Shown here: one piece after another, positions 17,228-26,138 of the stretch | How positions within the stretch are numbered: the first letter of the stretch is position 1 | Layout: every line of letters begins with the position of its first letter | Source of the DNA: an uncultured Clostridia bacterium | Lineage (GTDB): Bacteria > Bacillota > Clostridia > Oscillospirales > Ruminococcaceae | Assembly: GCA_947623585.1 (NCBI GenBank) | Contig: CANQHA010000001.1 | Location: forward strand, 124,001 to 188,000 | Reading direction: 5' to 3' | Length of the DNA stretch: 64,000 nt | The notes under the pieces: generated by a model | Databases searched by the model: none | Told to the model about the DNA's origin: nothing | Seen by the model: only the letters and a program-made list of their open reading frames with translations | Position numbers and translations under genes: made by a program

Positions 17228-17441
17228 AGCCAATACCGTCACCTTTATCCTCGGCCGGCCTGTTTGAGGTATCGACCGATTTTACGTTCTTTTCGGCTTT
17301 CGAGCGAGGGATCATAAACTCTCTCGCACAGGTCGTGCAGCGCAGCTTGAAATCCATTCCCGAGCGCAGAACAAGCATTTTGTCGCCTCCGCAGGGGTGC
17401 TTTTTTTTCATCAAAAGAACGTCGCCTTTTCGGATATCCAT
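17220..17441 (-). CDS. DUF951 family small protein
   Basis: This 73-residue protein has the family pattern RKGDVLLMKKKHPCGG, then LRC-TTC, suggesting a small metal-binding or nucleic-acid-related fold; its function is unknown. Two in-frame ATGs exist. The second (17441) has AAGGGTGAAGAA at correct spacing and is preferred over 17462. It is the first gene behind the promoter at 17486-17514 and overlaps prfA by 8 bases, which suggests a housekeeping link to translation. Confidence 0.85.
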   Translation of the reverse strand: MDIRKGDVLLMKKKHPCGGDKMLVLRSGMDFKLRCTTCAREFMIPRSKAEKNVKSVDTSNRPAEDKGDGIGYV

Positions 17442-17485
17442 TTCTTCACCCTTAATTTTCATATCGTTAGGTACATATCAAAAGC

Positions 17486-17514
17486 ATTGTATCACTTTCG
17501 TCTTTAAAATGCAA
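17486..17514 (-). promoter_or_regulatory. Sigma-A promoter of the DUF951-prfA-tsaC-coaE operon
   Basis: TTGCAT (17514-17509), a 17-base spacer and TACAAT (17491-17486) on the minus strand. No terminator is seen before 12542, so it probably drives six genes. Confidence 0.75.
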
Positions 17515-17542
17515 CCTTTTTGCGAAGTTTTTTGACCCGAGG

Positions 17543-17571
17543 GCATATCGGCGCGGGCAAAAACATAGTAT
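17543..17571 (+). promoter_or_regulatory. Candidate sporulation (sigma-E-like) promoter of the S1-domain gene
   Basis: GCATA (17543-17547), 16 bases and CATAGTAT (17564-17571) resemble the sigma-E pattern ATA-N16-18-CATACAnT. The -10 also resembles sigma-G. No good sigma-A promoter was seen in the 90 bases before the gene. Confidence 0.3.
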
Positions 17572-17604
17572 TTACAAACTCCCGAAACGAAAGGAAAGAT
17601 GTTG

Positions 17605-18519
17605 ATGAGAAGCTATGTTCCCGAGGGCGGGATTATAAATACCGGAGAAAATATCGGATATATTCAGGACGTCGCGGGGCTTTATGAAGCAAAAAGGCGC
17701 GGAGCGATACTTGAGGCCCGCGCGGAAAGCTGCACTCTTTCGCACGATCTGACTTTGAGCCTTCCGGCTTGCAGAGGATTTATTCCGCGGGAAGAATGCG
17801 CCTTGGGCATTAAAGAGGGAAAAACAAAAGATATCGCGATAATCTCGCGAGTGGGAAAACCGGTCGCCTTTACGGTGAGCGACATTGTTGACGAGGGCGG
17901 CTCGCCCTTGGCTATACTTTCTCGGGCGGAGGCGCAGCGGCTTTGCGCCGAGGAATATCTTTTGAAGCTGAGCCCCGGAAGCGTCATAAACGCTTCGGTG
18001 ACGCATATCGAACAGTTCGGCTGCTTTGTGGATATCGGCTGCGGGATAAGCTCGATGATACCCATCGACGCGATATCGGTATCGAGAATTAGTCACCCCT
18101 CGGACAGATTTTCGGTCGGAGATAAGGTGAAAGCAGTTTTTAAGGGCTTTGACGGCGAAAAATTTTATCTCTCGCACAAAGAGCTTTTGGGCACTTGGGA
18201 GGAAAACGCCGCGATGTTCAAGGCCGGAGAGACCGTCAGAGGGATAGTTCGGAGCATCGAGCCCTACGGAATTTTTATCGAGCTTGCGCCGAACCTTGCA
18301 GGGCTCGCCGAGCCTCGCGGAGACGTTTTTGCCGGACAGACCGCAAGCGTTTACGTCAAATCCATAAATCCCGAAAAAATGAAGATCAAGCTGATAATCG
18401 TCGATACATACGACTATGCGCCCGAGAAAAAGTGCGAATATTTCATCACTTCGGGCGTTATACATAACTGGCTTTACTCGCCGCCTCAGTGTCAGAAAGT
18501 TATTGAAAGCTCGTTTTAA
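17605..18519 (+). CDS. S1 RNA-binding-domain protein
   Basis: The 304-residue protein has two S1/OB-fold domains: about 127-195 (GSVINASVTHIEQFGCFVDI) and 207-265 (GETVRGIVRSIEPYGIFIEL). The 120-residue N-terminal part resembles no domain I know. It is a shorter relative of ribosomal protein S1 found in Clostridia and is expected to bind RNA. GAAAGGAAAG suits ATG 17605 better than ATG 17599. It is alone on the plus strand, divergent from the prfA operon. A long minus-strand frame across the same DNA was rejected because only this frame gives recognisable domains and a ribosome binding site. Confidence 0.85.
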   Translation: MRSYVPEGGIINTGENIGYIQDVAGLYEAKRRGAILEARAESCTLSHDLTLSLPACRGFIPREECALGIKEGKTKDIAIISRVGKPVAFTVSDIVDEGGSPLAILSRAEAQRLCAEEYLLKLSPGSVINASVTHIEQFGCFVDIGCGISSMIPIDAISVSRISHPSDRFSVGDKVKAVFKGFDGEKFYLSHKELLGTWEENAAMFKAGETVRGIVRSIEPYGIFIELAPNLAGLAEPRGDVFAGQTASVYVKSINPEKMKIKLIIVDTYDYAPEKKCEYFITSGVIHNWLYSPPQCQKVIESSF

Positions 18520-18530
18520 ATCAAAAAATC

Positions 18531-18569
18531 TCGGCGCAGAGCGTATGGTTCTCATAAACTCTGCGCCGA
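18531..18569 (-). terminator. Terminator after rarA
   Basis: An 11-bp perfect stem (TCGGCGCAGAG, 18531-18541, with 18559-18569) has a T-run on the minus strand at 18528-18523. It lies between the convergent S1 and rarA genes. Confidence 0.75.
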
Positions 18570-18613
18570 TTACCGTCTGAAAATTCGGCTTCTGTGTTTT
18601 CAAGAAAAACAGG

Positions 18614-19897
18614 CTATTTTTTACTCTCGGAATTCATCTTTTTTATCTGCTCCCAATAAGCCTTTGCGGACTGCTCGGCTCGATTTTCGCCGTATTCGTA
18701 ATATACGCGGTCTTTAAGCGCGTCGGGCAGATATTGCTGCTCGACCCAATGATTGGGAAAATCGTGCGGATATAAGTAGTGCTGACCCTTGATAGCGGCT
18801 CCCTCGCCGTCAAGGTGCTTGTTTTGCAGATGCCTTGGAAATTCGGGGCTGCCGACCTCTCGTATGTCGGCAATGGCGGCGTCAACGGCAAGATAAGCGC
18901 TGTTTGATTTCGGAGAGGTCGCCAAAAGAACGACCGCGTCGCCAAGGGGTATTCTCGCCTCGGGCAGACCGAGCTGCAAAGCGCTGTCAACGCAGGCTTT
19001 CACAATCGGTATCGCAAGAGGATACGCAAGCCCGACATCCTCGGCTGCGATGACCAAAAGCCTTCGGCAAAGCGAGATTATATCTCCGCTTTCAAGAAGC
19101 CTTGCGGCATAGTGAAGCGCGGCGTTTTCGTCCGAGCCGCGAATGGATTTCTGAAGCGCTGAAAGGGTGTCGTAATGCTCGTCGCCGGCGCGGTCATAAC
19201 GCATATTCGAGCGCTGGGTGAGCAGCTTTGCGGTCTCAAGGCTGACTTTCATGGCTCCGTTCTCGACCGAAGAAGAAAGCGAGCAAAGCTCGACCGTGTT
19301 TATCGACTTTCTGACGTCGCCGCCGCAGCCCCTTGCGATATGCTCGACAACGCCGTCCTCGATTTCTGCCCTGAGACCCATTTCCTCCGCGGCAATGCGA
19401 AACGCTCGCTCGACAGCGGGCTTTATCTCATCGGCCGAGACCGGCAGGAACTCAAAGACCGTCGAGCGGCTGATTATCGCGTTATAGACGTAAAAATAGG
19501 GGTTCTCGGTCGTCGAGGATATAAGCGTTATCTTTCCGTTTTCGATGTGCTCCAAAAGGGACTGCTGCTGCTTTTTGTTGAGATACTGTATCTCGTCGAG
19601 ATAGAGGAGAATGCCGTTATAGCCCTCGAGCGTTTCGGTGTCGGCGATTATATCCTTGATGTCCTGAACCGAGGCCGAGGTGCCGTTCAGCTTATACATC
19701 TTCATTTTGGTGTTCTCGGCGATGATCCGGGCGACCGTCGTTTTTCCGACGCCCGACGAACCGTAAAAGATCATGTTCGGGATACGCCCGCTCTCGATTA
19801 TTCTTCTGAGCGGCTTGCCCGCCCCGAGAATATGCGTCTGCCCGACGATATCGTCGAGCGTTTTGGGCCTTATTCTGTCGGCAAGAGGCGCAAGCAT
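18614..19897 (-). CDS. rarA: Replication-associated recombination protein A (AAA+ ATPase)
   Basis: RarA (MgsA) is a clamp-loader-like AAA+ ATPase acting at stalled replication forks. The 427-residue protein has Walker A GSSGVGKTTVARI, Walker B ILLYLDEIQYLNKKQQ, sensor segment LISSTTENPYF and the C-terminal RarA domain (KSNSAYLAVDAAI, PRHLQNKH). ATG 19897 is chosen because GGGGAGGATAGA, its ribosome binding site, lies inside the longer open frame. It follows clpX in the same direction. Confidence 0.93.
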   Translation of the reverse strand: MLAPLADRIRPKTLDDIVGQTHILGAGKPLRRIIESGRIPNMIFYGSSGVGKTTVARIIAENTKMKMYKLNGTSASVQDIKDIIADTETLEGYNGILLYLDEIQYLNKKQQQSLLEHIENGKITLISSTTENPYFYVYNAIISRSTVFEFLPVSADEIKPAVERAFRIAAEEMGLRAEIEDGVVEHIARGCGGDVRKSINTVELCSLSSSVENGAMKVSLETAKLLTQRSNMRYDRAGDEHYDTLSALQKSIRGSDENAALHYAARLLESGDIISLCRRLLVIAAEDVGLAYPLAIPIVKACVDSALQLGLPEARIPLGDAVVLLATSPKSNSAYLAVDAAIADIREVGSPEFPRHLQNKHLDGEGAAIKGQHYLYPHDFPNHWVEQQYLPDALKDRVYYEYGENRAEQSAKAYWEQIKKMNSESKK

Positions 19898-19953
19898 TCT
19901 ATCCTCCCCTTTCAATGAAATTTGAGGAGCAGTCGCCCGCCCCTCAAAAAATA

Positions 19954-21213
19954 TTACTTCTTTTTGGCTTTTCCGCCGCGCTCAACGGTGACGTCGGCGC
20001 CGTCGCGAATAGTCTCCTCGGTGACGATGACCTTTGAAACGTCGTCCATCGCCGGAGTTTCAAACATGGGCTTCAAAAGCGCGCCCTCGACAATGGAACG
20101 AAGTCCCCTTGCGCCGGTTTTCTGAGCGAGCGCTTTTTTTGCTATCTCGTGCTTTGCGCCCTCGGTTATCTCAAGCTCGATGCCGTCATAGCCGAACAGC
20201 GCTTTATACTGCTTCTCAAGCGAGTTTTTCGGCTCGGAGAGAATGGACATCAGCGCGTTTTCGTCAAGCGGAGAAAGCACCGTTATCACCGGCAAACGCC
20301 CGATAAGCTCGGGTATCATGCCGTATCTGACAAGATCCTGCGGAACGACCTTTTTTAAGACCTCCTCGGCGCTGACCTTCTCTTTCAAGTTTCCGCCGAA
20401 GCCGACGGTCGAGGTGTCGGTCCTTCTGCGGATAATGTCTTCAAGGCCGTCAAAAGCGCCGCCGCAGATGAAGAGTATGTTCTTGGTGTCAATCTGAATG
20501 AATTCCTGAGCGGGGTGCTTTCGGCCGCCCTGCGGAGGAACGTTTGACACCGTGCCCTCAATTATCTTCAAAAGCGCCTGCTGAACGCCCTCGCCGCTTA
20601 CGTCGCGGGTTATTGAGACGTTCTCGGATTTTCTCGCTATCTTGTCGATCTCGTCGATATAGATAATTCCGTGCTCGGCCTTTTCAATGTCGTAATCCGA
20701 AGCCTGAATCAGCCTTAAAAGCACGTTTTCAACATCGTCGCCGACATAGCCGGCCTCGGTGAGCGTGGTAGCGTCGGCTATTGCGAACGGAACGTTCAAT
20801 ATCTTTGCGAGCGTCTGCGCAAGGTGGGTCTTTCCGACGCCGGTGGGTCCCAAAAGCAGAACGTTGGACTTTTGAATTTCAACGTCCTCGCCGTCTTTCG
20901 AGGGCTGCGAGGTTATTCTTTTATAGTGGTTGTAAACCGCGACTGCAAGAGATATCTTTGCGTCCTCCTGGCCGATGACATACTCGTCGAGTATCTTTTT
21001 TATCTCGGAAGGCTTTGTGACGTTGATCTCGTCGGGCGCGGCGTTTTTTTGAGGTCTGCCGGAAAAATATCCTTTTTCTTCCAAAAGGTCATAGCAGAAA
21101 AGCACACATTCGTCGCAGATGTGAACGTCGCCCGCGGAGAACATATTGCTCACGCGGTTTTCGGTCTTTCCGCAAAAATTGCAGCGCTTGAGAGTGTTTT
21201 CGTTGCCTGCCAT
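19954..21213 (-). CDS. clpX: ATP-dependent Clp protease ATP-binding subunit ClpX
   Basis: ClpX is the AAA+ unfoldase that feeds substrates to ClpP. The 419-residue protein has the N-terminal zinc-binding domain (CNFCGK and HICDEC), Walker [17 protein letters not shown], Walker [17 protein letters not shown], the pore loop GYVGDDVEN-type segment and the sensor part [16 protein letters not shown]. Order and direction tig-clpP-clpX match the usual operon. The ribosome binding site is AAAGGAGGGGTCGT before ATG 21213. Confidence 0.97.
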   Translation of the reverse strand: MAGNENTLKRCNFCGKTENRVSNMFSAGDVHICDECVLFCYDLLEEKGYFSGRPQKNAAPDEINVTKPSEIKKILDEYVIGQEDAKISLAVAVYNHYKRITSQPSKDGEDVEIQKSNVLLLGPTGVGKTHLAQTLAKILNVPFAIADATTLTEAGYVGDDVENVLLRLIQASDYDIEKAEHGIIYIDEIDKIARKSENVSITRDVSGEGVQQALLKIIEGTVSNVPPQGGRKHPAQEFIQIDTKNILFICGGAFDGLEDIIRRRTDTSTVGFGGNLKEKVSAEEVLKKVVPQDLVRYGMIPELIGRLPVITVLSPLDENALMSILSEPKNSLEKQYKALFGYDGIELEITEGAKHEIAKKALAQKTGARGLRSIVEGALLKPMFETPAMDDVSKVIVTEETIRDGADVTVERGGKAKKK

Positions 21214-21242
21214 ACGACCCCTCCTTTAAAATGCGCGGCGGG

Positions 21243-21842
21243 TCATTCGCCCGTCTTTGCGCTTGTGATGATTTTGTCGATAAGTCCGTACTCCTTGGCT
21301 TCCTCGGCGGTCATATAGTGATCGCGCTCGGTGTCTCGCTCGATCTCCTCGACGCTTCTTCCGGTGTTCTCGGAAAGCAGCTTGTTGAGGGTCTCGCGGG
21401 TCTTTACGAGCTGATCGGCATGGATCTTAATGTCGCTGCACTGACCCGAAAGCCCACCGCCGATGAGCGGCTGGTGTATGAGTATCTGACTGTGAGGCAA
21501 AGCTATCCTCTTTCCCTTTGCGCCTCCGGCAAGGAGAAACGCTCCCATTGAAGCCGCCATGCCGACGCAAATCGTCGAGACATCGGCCTTGACATACTGC
21601 ATGGTGTCATAGATAGCAAGGCCCGAGGTTATCGAGCCACCGGGGCTGTTGATATAAAGGAAAATGTCCTTCTCGGAATCCTGACTGTCAAGGAAAAGAA
21701 GCTGGGCGACGACTATCGACGCCGTCGCGTCGTTCACCTCGTCGGATAAAACGATAATCCTGTCGTTTAAAAGCCGTGAAAAGATATCGTAAAATCTCTC
21801 TCCGTGACCGGTCTGTTCAATTACGTTGGGTACTAATGCCAT
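21243..21842 (-). CDS. clpP: ATP-dependent Clp protease proteolytic subunit ClpP
   Basis: ClpP is the serine peptidase that forms the 14-mer chamber of ClpXP. The 199-residue product has Ser98 in GMAASMGAF, His123 in LIHQPL, and the acidic third residue near 172. The N-terminus ([20 protein letters not shown]) and length are standard. ATG 21842 follows AAGGAGGCAGCACA. It is 29 bases before clpX and 32 bases after tig. Confidence 0.98.
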   Translation of the reverse strand: MALVPNVIEQTGHGERFYDIFSRLLNDRIIVLSDEVNDATASIVVAQLLFLDSQDSEKDIFLYINSPGGSITSGLAIYDTMQYVKADVSTICVGMAASMGAFLLAGGAKGKRIALPHSQILIHQPLIGGGLSGQCSDIKIHADQLVKTRETLNKLLSENTGRSVEEIERDTERDHYMTAEEAKEYGLIDKIITSAKTGE

Positions 21843-21874
21843 TGTGCTGCCTCCTTATTAAAATCGGAAAACTA

Positions 21875-23158
21875 TCAGGCGTTTTCAATGACCGCGGCGG
21901 CCTTGATCTCATCGACGGCCTTTGAGACCGCAACGTCAAGACCGAGATCCTCTTTGCGAATGTACTTTTTGACGTCGTCGGCGGGCATATTGTACTGCTC
22001 GCCTATCTTTTTGTACTCCTCCTCGATCTCGTCGTCGGTGGCGGCGACGCCGTTGTCGGCGACATATTGCTCGAGCGCGAGGCGCAGCTTGACCTGCTTC
22101 TCGGCCTGAGCGCGATAAGTCTCGCGGAGGCTCTCTTCGGTCATTCCGGTGAACTGAAGATAGGTGTTGAGGTCGAGACCCTGATGAGAGAGCCTGTGAG
22201 CGAGGTCCTCTATCATCTCGTTCACCTTGTTTTCATACATGACCTCGGGTATCTCTCCCTCGAGCTTTTCGATTACGGAGTCAAAAATCGCGCCCTCGAC
22301 CTCCTGCTCGGCGTGCTCCTCGGCGTGCTCCTCAAGGTGCTTCTTAACGTCCTCTTTGAGCTGATCTACGGTCTCGAAATCGGTGGTGTCCTTGACGAAA
22401 TCGTCGTCAAGCTCGGGTATCTCGGTGAGCCTTATCTCGTGCAGCTTGATCTTGAAAACGACCGGAGCGCCGGCAAGCTCTTTTGCATGGTAATCCTCGG
22501 GGAAGGAAACGTTGATGTCGAACTCGTCTCCGACAGAGTGGCCGACGATCTGCTCCTCAAAGCCGGGAATAAACTGGTTTGAGCCGAGCTTTAAGGTGTA
22601 TTTCTCGGCCTTGCCGCCCTCGAACGGAGCGCCGTCCCTGAAGCCCTCGAAGTCGATAACGACGTCGTCGCCGTTCTGAGCGGCGCGGTCGTCAACGTTG
22701 ACGGAACGAGAGTTGCGCTCGCGCATATGGCCTATCTCGTGGTCTATCATCTCGTCGGTAACAGGATTGACGGTTTTTGTGACCTTTATGCCCTTGCAGT
22801 CGCCGATTTTGACGACGGGCTTAGTAATGCATACCGCCTTGAACTTTACGCCGATATCCTTTCCGACGTCGGTGACTTCGACCTCGGGCGGAGCGACAAG
22901 GGTAAGCTCGGCCTCGTGAACGGCTTCCTCGATAGTCTCGCCGTAGATCGAGTTGACCGCCTCCTCATAGAAAACGCCCTCGCCGTATTGAGTCTCGATC
23001 ATCTTTCTCGGGGCTTTTCCGGGGCGGAAACCGGGTATCGTGATCTTGGATTTCTGCTTTAAGTAAGCCTTCTGAACGGCTTCTTCAAACACTTCGGGAG
23101 AAACTTCTATCTCCAGCTCGTATTTGTTGGTTTCGACCTGATTTTTTGACTTCAGCAT
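21875..23158 (-). CDS. tig: Trigger factor
   Basis: Trigger factor is the ribosome-bound chaperone and peptidyl-prolyl isomerase that receives nascent chains. The 427-residue protein shows the ribosome-binding signature GFRPGKAPRKMIE near residue 45, a central FKBP domain (DVVIDFEGFRDGAPFEGGKA, QFIPGFEEQIVG) and a helical C-terminal chaperone domain. It is first in the tig-clpP-clpX set. ATG 23158 follows CAGGAGGCAACATTT. Confidence 0.97.
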   Translation of the reverse strand: MLKSKNQVETNKYELEIEVSPEVFEEAVQKAYLKQKSKITIPGFRPGKAPRKMIETQYGEGVFYEEAVNSIYGETIEEAVHEAELTLVAPPEVEVTDVGKDIGVKFKAVCITKPVVKIGDCKGIKVTKTVNPVTDEMIDHEIGHMRERNSRSVNVDDRAAQNGDDVVIDFEGFRDGAPFEGGKAEKYTLKLGSNQFIPGFEEQIVGHSVGDEFDINVSFPEDYHAKELAGAPVVFKIKLHEIRLTEIPELDDDFVKDTTDFETVDQLKEDVKKHLEEHAEEHAEQEVEGAIFDSVIEKLEGEIPEVMYENKVNEMIEDLAHRLSHQGLDLNTYLQFTGMTEESLRETYRAQAEKQVKLRLALEQYVADNGVAATDDEIEEEYKKIGEQYNMPADDVKKYIRKEDLGLDVAVSKAVDEIKAAAVIENA

Positions 23159-23210
23159 AAATGTTGCCTCCTGTTATTTATCTTTTATTAACTTTATTCG
23201 CGTGTTCATA

Positions 23211-23219
23211 AGTATAACA
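23211..23219 (-). promoter_or_regulatory. Extended -10 promoter of tig
   Basis: TGTTATACT (23219-23211) is an extended -10 element about 55 bases before the tig ATG. No good -35 is present at 16-18 bases. Confidence 0.4.
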
Positions 23220-23258
23220 TATGACCGCAATTATTTCCACCGAAAAATTTTATCGGAA

Positions 23259-23969
23259 TCATTTTTCAGCACTATTAACAATATTTGTTATTTCATAAGG
23301 CGAAAAATGTAAAAAATCACCGGATATAAGCCGGAATTCGATGCCCTCGCGCTGACCTATGACCGCGTTTCTGTGGGCATAGCCGTGAAGATGACCGTAA
23401 AAACAGTGCTTCACGCCGTATTTTTTCAGCACCTCCATTATCTCCTCGTTGACCTCGGAGCCGTAGACCGGAGGATAGTGAATGAACGCCGCCGGCTCGA
23501 GCCCCGCCTCGACCGCGCCCGCGACCGACCTTTCAAGGCGCTGAGCCTCTCTTAAAATCAGCTTTTTGTCCCTCGGCTCGCTGCCGTCGTTTATCCAGCC
23601 GCGAGTGCCGCAAATGCCGACGTTTTCATAGCGGTAAAAATTATTGTGCAAAACGCTTACCGTCGAGATACCGTTCTCCGAGAAAAATTTTTCGGCCTTG
23701 GTCTTTGTTGACCACCAATAATCGTGGTTGCCCTTTAAGATTATCTTTTTGCCGTTTAAAGAGTCTATGAACCGAAAATCAGAAAGCGCTTCTTCAAGGC
23801 TCATCGCCCACGAAACGTCGCCCGGAACGACGACGGTGTCTTCGGGTCTTACCCTGCCCTGCCAGTTCACAAAAAGACGGTCCACATAATTGTCCCATCC
23901 GCTGAAAACGTCCATCGGCTTGTTTGAGGAAAGCGAAAGATGCAGGTCTGCGATAACAAATAACGACAA
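23259..23969 (-). CDS. Metallophosphoesterase, YkuE/YfcE-like calcineurin fold
   Basis: The 236-residue cytoplasmic protein has the full set of dinuclear-metal motifs: IADLHLS, VVPGDVSW, LKGNHDYWW, then IHYPPVY and FYGHLHGY. The substrate is unknown; members act on phosphodiesters or phosphomonoesters. The open frame starts further up, but TTG 23969 has GGAGGTGAAACG in front and gives the family start (M)SLFVIADLHL. The divergent DUF1540 gene starts 86 bases away, and its promoter candidate lies between them. Confidence 0.85.
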   Translation of the reverse strand: MSLFVIADLHLSLSSNKPMDVFSGWDNYVDRLFVNWQGRVRPEDTVVVPGDVSWAMSLEEALSDFRFIDSLNGKKIILKGNHDYWWSTKTKAEKFFSENGISTVSVLHNNFYRYENVGICGTRGWINDGSEPRDKKLILREAQRLERSVAGAVEAGLEPAAFIHYPPVYGSEVNEEIMEVLKKYGVKHCFYGHLHGYAHRNAVIGQREGIEFRLISGDFLHFSPYEITNIVNSAEK

Positions 23970-23981
23970 CGTTTCACCTCC

Positions 23982-24011
23982 AGAATAATGCCGAAAAACC
24001 GGCGCATAATA
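23982..24011 (+). promoter_or_regulatory. Candidate sigma-G promoter of the DUF1540 gene
   Basis: AGAATA (23982-23987), 17 bases and CATAATA (24005-24011) match the forespore sigma-G consensus TGmATA-N17/18-CATAmTA except for one base. It is 43 bases before the ATG at 24055. Confidence 0.55.
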
Positions 24012-24054
24012 TTTTTGCAAGAGATTGCAAATGCATTGAAACGGAGATATCGCT

Positions 24055-24222
24055 ATGGAAAAAGAAAGAATCTACGGGATCAAGTGCGGCGTATCGAGCT
24101 GCGAGTATAACCGCGACGACTGCGAGTGCGTTGCGGGAAAAATCGACGTCTGCTGCTGCGGATGCCAAAACCCCGAGTGCTCGGCGCAGACCGAATGCAA
24201 GACCTTTAAGCCGAGACACTGA
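24055..24222 (+). CDS. DUF1540 small Cys-rich protein
   Basis: This 55-codon gene has GGAGATATCGCT before ATG 24055 and its own terminator. The peptide begins MEKERIYGIKCGVSSCEYN and holds eleven cysteines, including VCCCGCQ, in the spacing of DUF1540 proteins. These are small putative metal-binding proteins of unknown function in spore-forming Clostridia. The upstream sigma-G-like promoter suggests expression in the forespore. It is convergent with thrC, and the terminator overlaps the thrC stop codon. Confidence 0.8.
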   Translation: MEKERIYGIKCGVSSCEYNRDDCECVAGKIDVCCCGCQNPECSAQTECKTFKPRH

Positions 24223-24226
24223 GCGC

Positions 24227-24254
24227 AGTCCCCTCCTTTGCGAGGGGACTATTT
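24227..24254 (+). terminator. Terminator of the DUF1540 gene
   Basis: AGTCCCCTC (24227-24235) pairs with GAGGGGACT (24242-24250) and is followed by ATTTTATTTT. The 3' arm covers the thrC stop codon. Confidence 0.8.
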
Positions 24255-25745
24255 TATTTTCAGAAGCGAATAGACCGCTTCGAGCATAGCTTCCTTTTCG
24301 ACCGAGCCCATAAAGCGGCGCGGCTTGTTTTTGAGCTGAGAAAGAGACTTGGGGATATCGAGCCCGCTTATTTTATAAAGCCTGTCGGCCATTTCAAATT
24401 CGTCTGAGCAGCGCTCGGTATCGCCGAGGGCTTCCAAAACCGCCGCGGGGAATTTATAGGGGCTTGCGGTCGAGGCGATGATGACGGGCGAACGGTCTTC
24501 GGTCGCGGCGGCGTATTTTCCGTATACCCCGACGGCGACCGCAGTGTGAGTGTCAACGGTATAGCCGAAGCTGTCGAAAACCGCCTTTATCGCGCACTTG
24601 GTCTCGGAATCGGTGCAAAAATCTGCGCTGAAAAGCTCGGCGAGGGATTTTTTTATATCATCTCTGACCTCGAACCTGCCGGTCGCGGAAAGCTCTGCGA
24701 AAATCTCTTTGATATAGGCGTCGTCCTCTCCGCTGAGGTGATATAAAAGCCGCTCAAGGTTTGAGGAGATGAGAATGTCCATCGACGGAGAGATGGTTGT
24801 GTAAAACTTTCTGTTGCGGTCGTAAACGCCGGTCCTGAGAAAATCGGTGAGAACGTTGTTTGAATTCGAGGCGCAGATCAGCTTTCCGATAGGCGCGCCC
24901 ATCAGCTTGGCATAATAGGCAGCGAGAATGTTTCCGAAGTTGCCTGTCGGAACGACGACGGCGACCTTTTCGCCATCGGGCAGGCTGCCGTTTTTCATCA
25001 GCTTTGCGCAGGAGACTACATAGTAGACGATCTGAGGGGCGAGGCGTCCCCAGTTTATAGAGTTTGCGCTTGAGAACATTATGCCGTTTTCGGCGAGCTT
25101 TTCGGCGACGTCGGGATCGGTGAAGATTTTCTTCACGCCGGTCTGAGCGTCGTCAAAGTTGCCCTTTATCGCGCATACGCCGACGTTTTCGCCCTCCTGA
25201 GTGGTCATCTGGAGCTTTTGCATTGCGCTGACGCCGTTTTCGGGATAAAATACGAGTATCTCGGTTCCCGGGGCGTCTTTAAAGCCCTCGAGGGCGGCTT
25301 TTCCGGTGTCTCCCGAGGTTGCGACCAAAATGCATACCTTTTTATCGACGCCGAGCTTTTTTACCGAGGTCGTGAGAAGGTGCGGAAGTATCTGGAGCGC
25401 CATGTCTTTAAAAGCGCAGGTCGGGCCGTGCCACAGCTCCAAAATATTCAGACCCTTGCGAAGCTCTTTGAGCTCGATGACGTTTTCGGTCTCGAAGCCG
25501 CAGGAAGAGTATGCGCTTTTGACGCAGTTTTTAATCTCCTCGTCCGAAAAGTCGGTGAGATATTTCGCAAATACCCTCTCGGCAGCCTCGGGATAGTCAA
25601 GATCTCCGAGCGCTTTTATCTCGGAAAGAGACATTTTCGGGATCTCGTTCGGAACAAAAAGTCCGCCGTCGCGGCTGATGCCGGTTACTATTGCCTCGGC
25701 CGACGAAATTTTTATTTCGCTGTTTCTTGTGCTCTTGTAATACAT
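24249..25745 (-). CDS. thrC: Threonine synthase
   Basis: ThrC converts O-phosphohomoserine to threonine with pyridoxal phosphate. The 498-residue protein is the long class: N-terminal YKSTRN, PLP-lysine motif HGPTCAFKDMALQ, phosphate-binding SGDTGKAALEGF and PTGNFGNILAAYY. It is the last gene of the rplS/lepB-rbgA-rnhB-yraN run, 24 bases after yraN. No threonine attenuator or T-box was seen in front. Confidence 0.95.
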   Translation of the reverse strand: MYYKSTRNSEIKISSAEAIVTGISRDGGLFVPNEIPKMSLSEIKALGDLDYPEAAERVFAKYLTDFSDEEIKNCVKSAYSSCGFETENVIELKELRKGLNILELWHGPTCAFKDMALQILPHLLTTSVKKLGVDKKVCILVATSGDTGKAALEGFKDAPGTEILVFYPENGVSAMQKLQMTTQEGENVGVCAIKGNFDDAQTGVKKIFTDPDVAEKLAENGIMFSSANSINWGRLAPQIVYYVVSCAKLMKNGSLPDGEKVAVVVPTGNFGNILAAYYAKLMGAPIGKLICASNSNNVLTDFLRTGVYDRNRKFYTTISPSMDILISSNLERLLYHLSGEDDAYIKEIFAELSATGRFEVRDDIKKSLAELFSADFCTDSETKCAIKAVFDSFGYTVDTHTAVAVGVYGKYAAATEDRSPVIIASTASPYKFPAAVLEALGDTERCSDEFEMADRLYKISGLDIPKSLSQLKNKPRRFMGSVEKEAMLEAVYSLLKIK

Positions 25746-25769
25746 ACCTTTTACCCTCCGGTTTTAAAT

Positions 25770-26126
25770 TTAAGCGGTGAATGCCCGCTGGATATACTTG
25801 AAATCGGTGACCCCGCCGTTTTGAACCTCTACGACGGCAACGTCGAAAACGCAGCTCAGCTCAGAATCCAACGTTCTCATGAACGCCTCGGCGGCCTTGA
25901 CTATATGCGAGATTTTTCGGGGCGTGAGGGCCTGCTCTCCGCCCGAAAGAGGGTCGGGGCGGCGCGTTTTGACCTCGACGATATGAATGAGCCCGCCCTT
26001 TTTCGCAACGATGTCAAGCTCTCCGCCTCGTATGCAAAAATTTCTCGCAAGTATCTCGCAGCCCTTTTCTTCAAGAAACCGCGCGGTGAAGTCTTCGCCG
26101 ATGTTTCCTATCTCGCGTGAGGTCAT
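25770..26126 (-). CDS. YraN/UPF0102 family protein (endonuclease-like)
   Basis: The 118-residue protein has the family pattern GEDFTARFLEEKGCEILARN, the nuclease-like GGELDIVAKKGG and VEVKTRR. The PD-(D/E)XK-like core suggests DNA processing, possibly repair or recombination; the true role is unknown. It follows rnhB by 12 bases, the usual neighbour in many bacteria. Confidence 0.9.
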   Translation of the reverse strand: MTSREIGNIGEDFTARFLEEKGCEILARNFCIRGGELDIVAKKGGLIHIVEVKTRRPDPLSGGEQALTPRKISHIVKAAEAFMRTLDSELSCVFDVAVVEVQNGGVTDFKYIQRAFTA

Positions 26127-26138
26127 TTTTATACCCTT

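Noticed and set aside
17572-18603. 343-codon minus-strand open frame over the S1-domain gene
   Set aside because: The plus frame contains two S1 domains and a ribosome binding site; the minus frame has no recognisable feature and runs into the rarA terminator.
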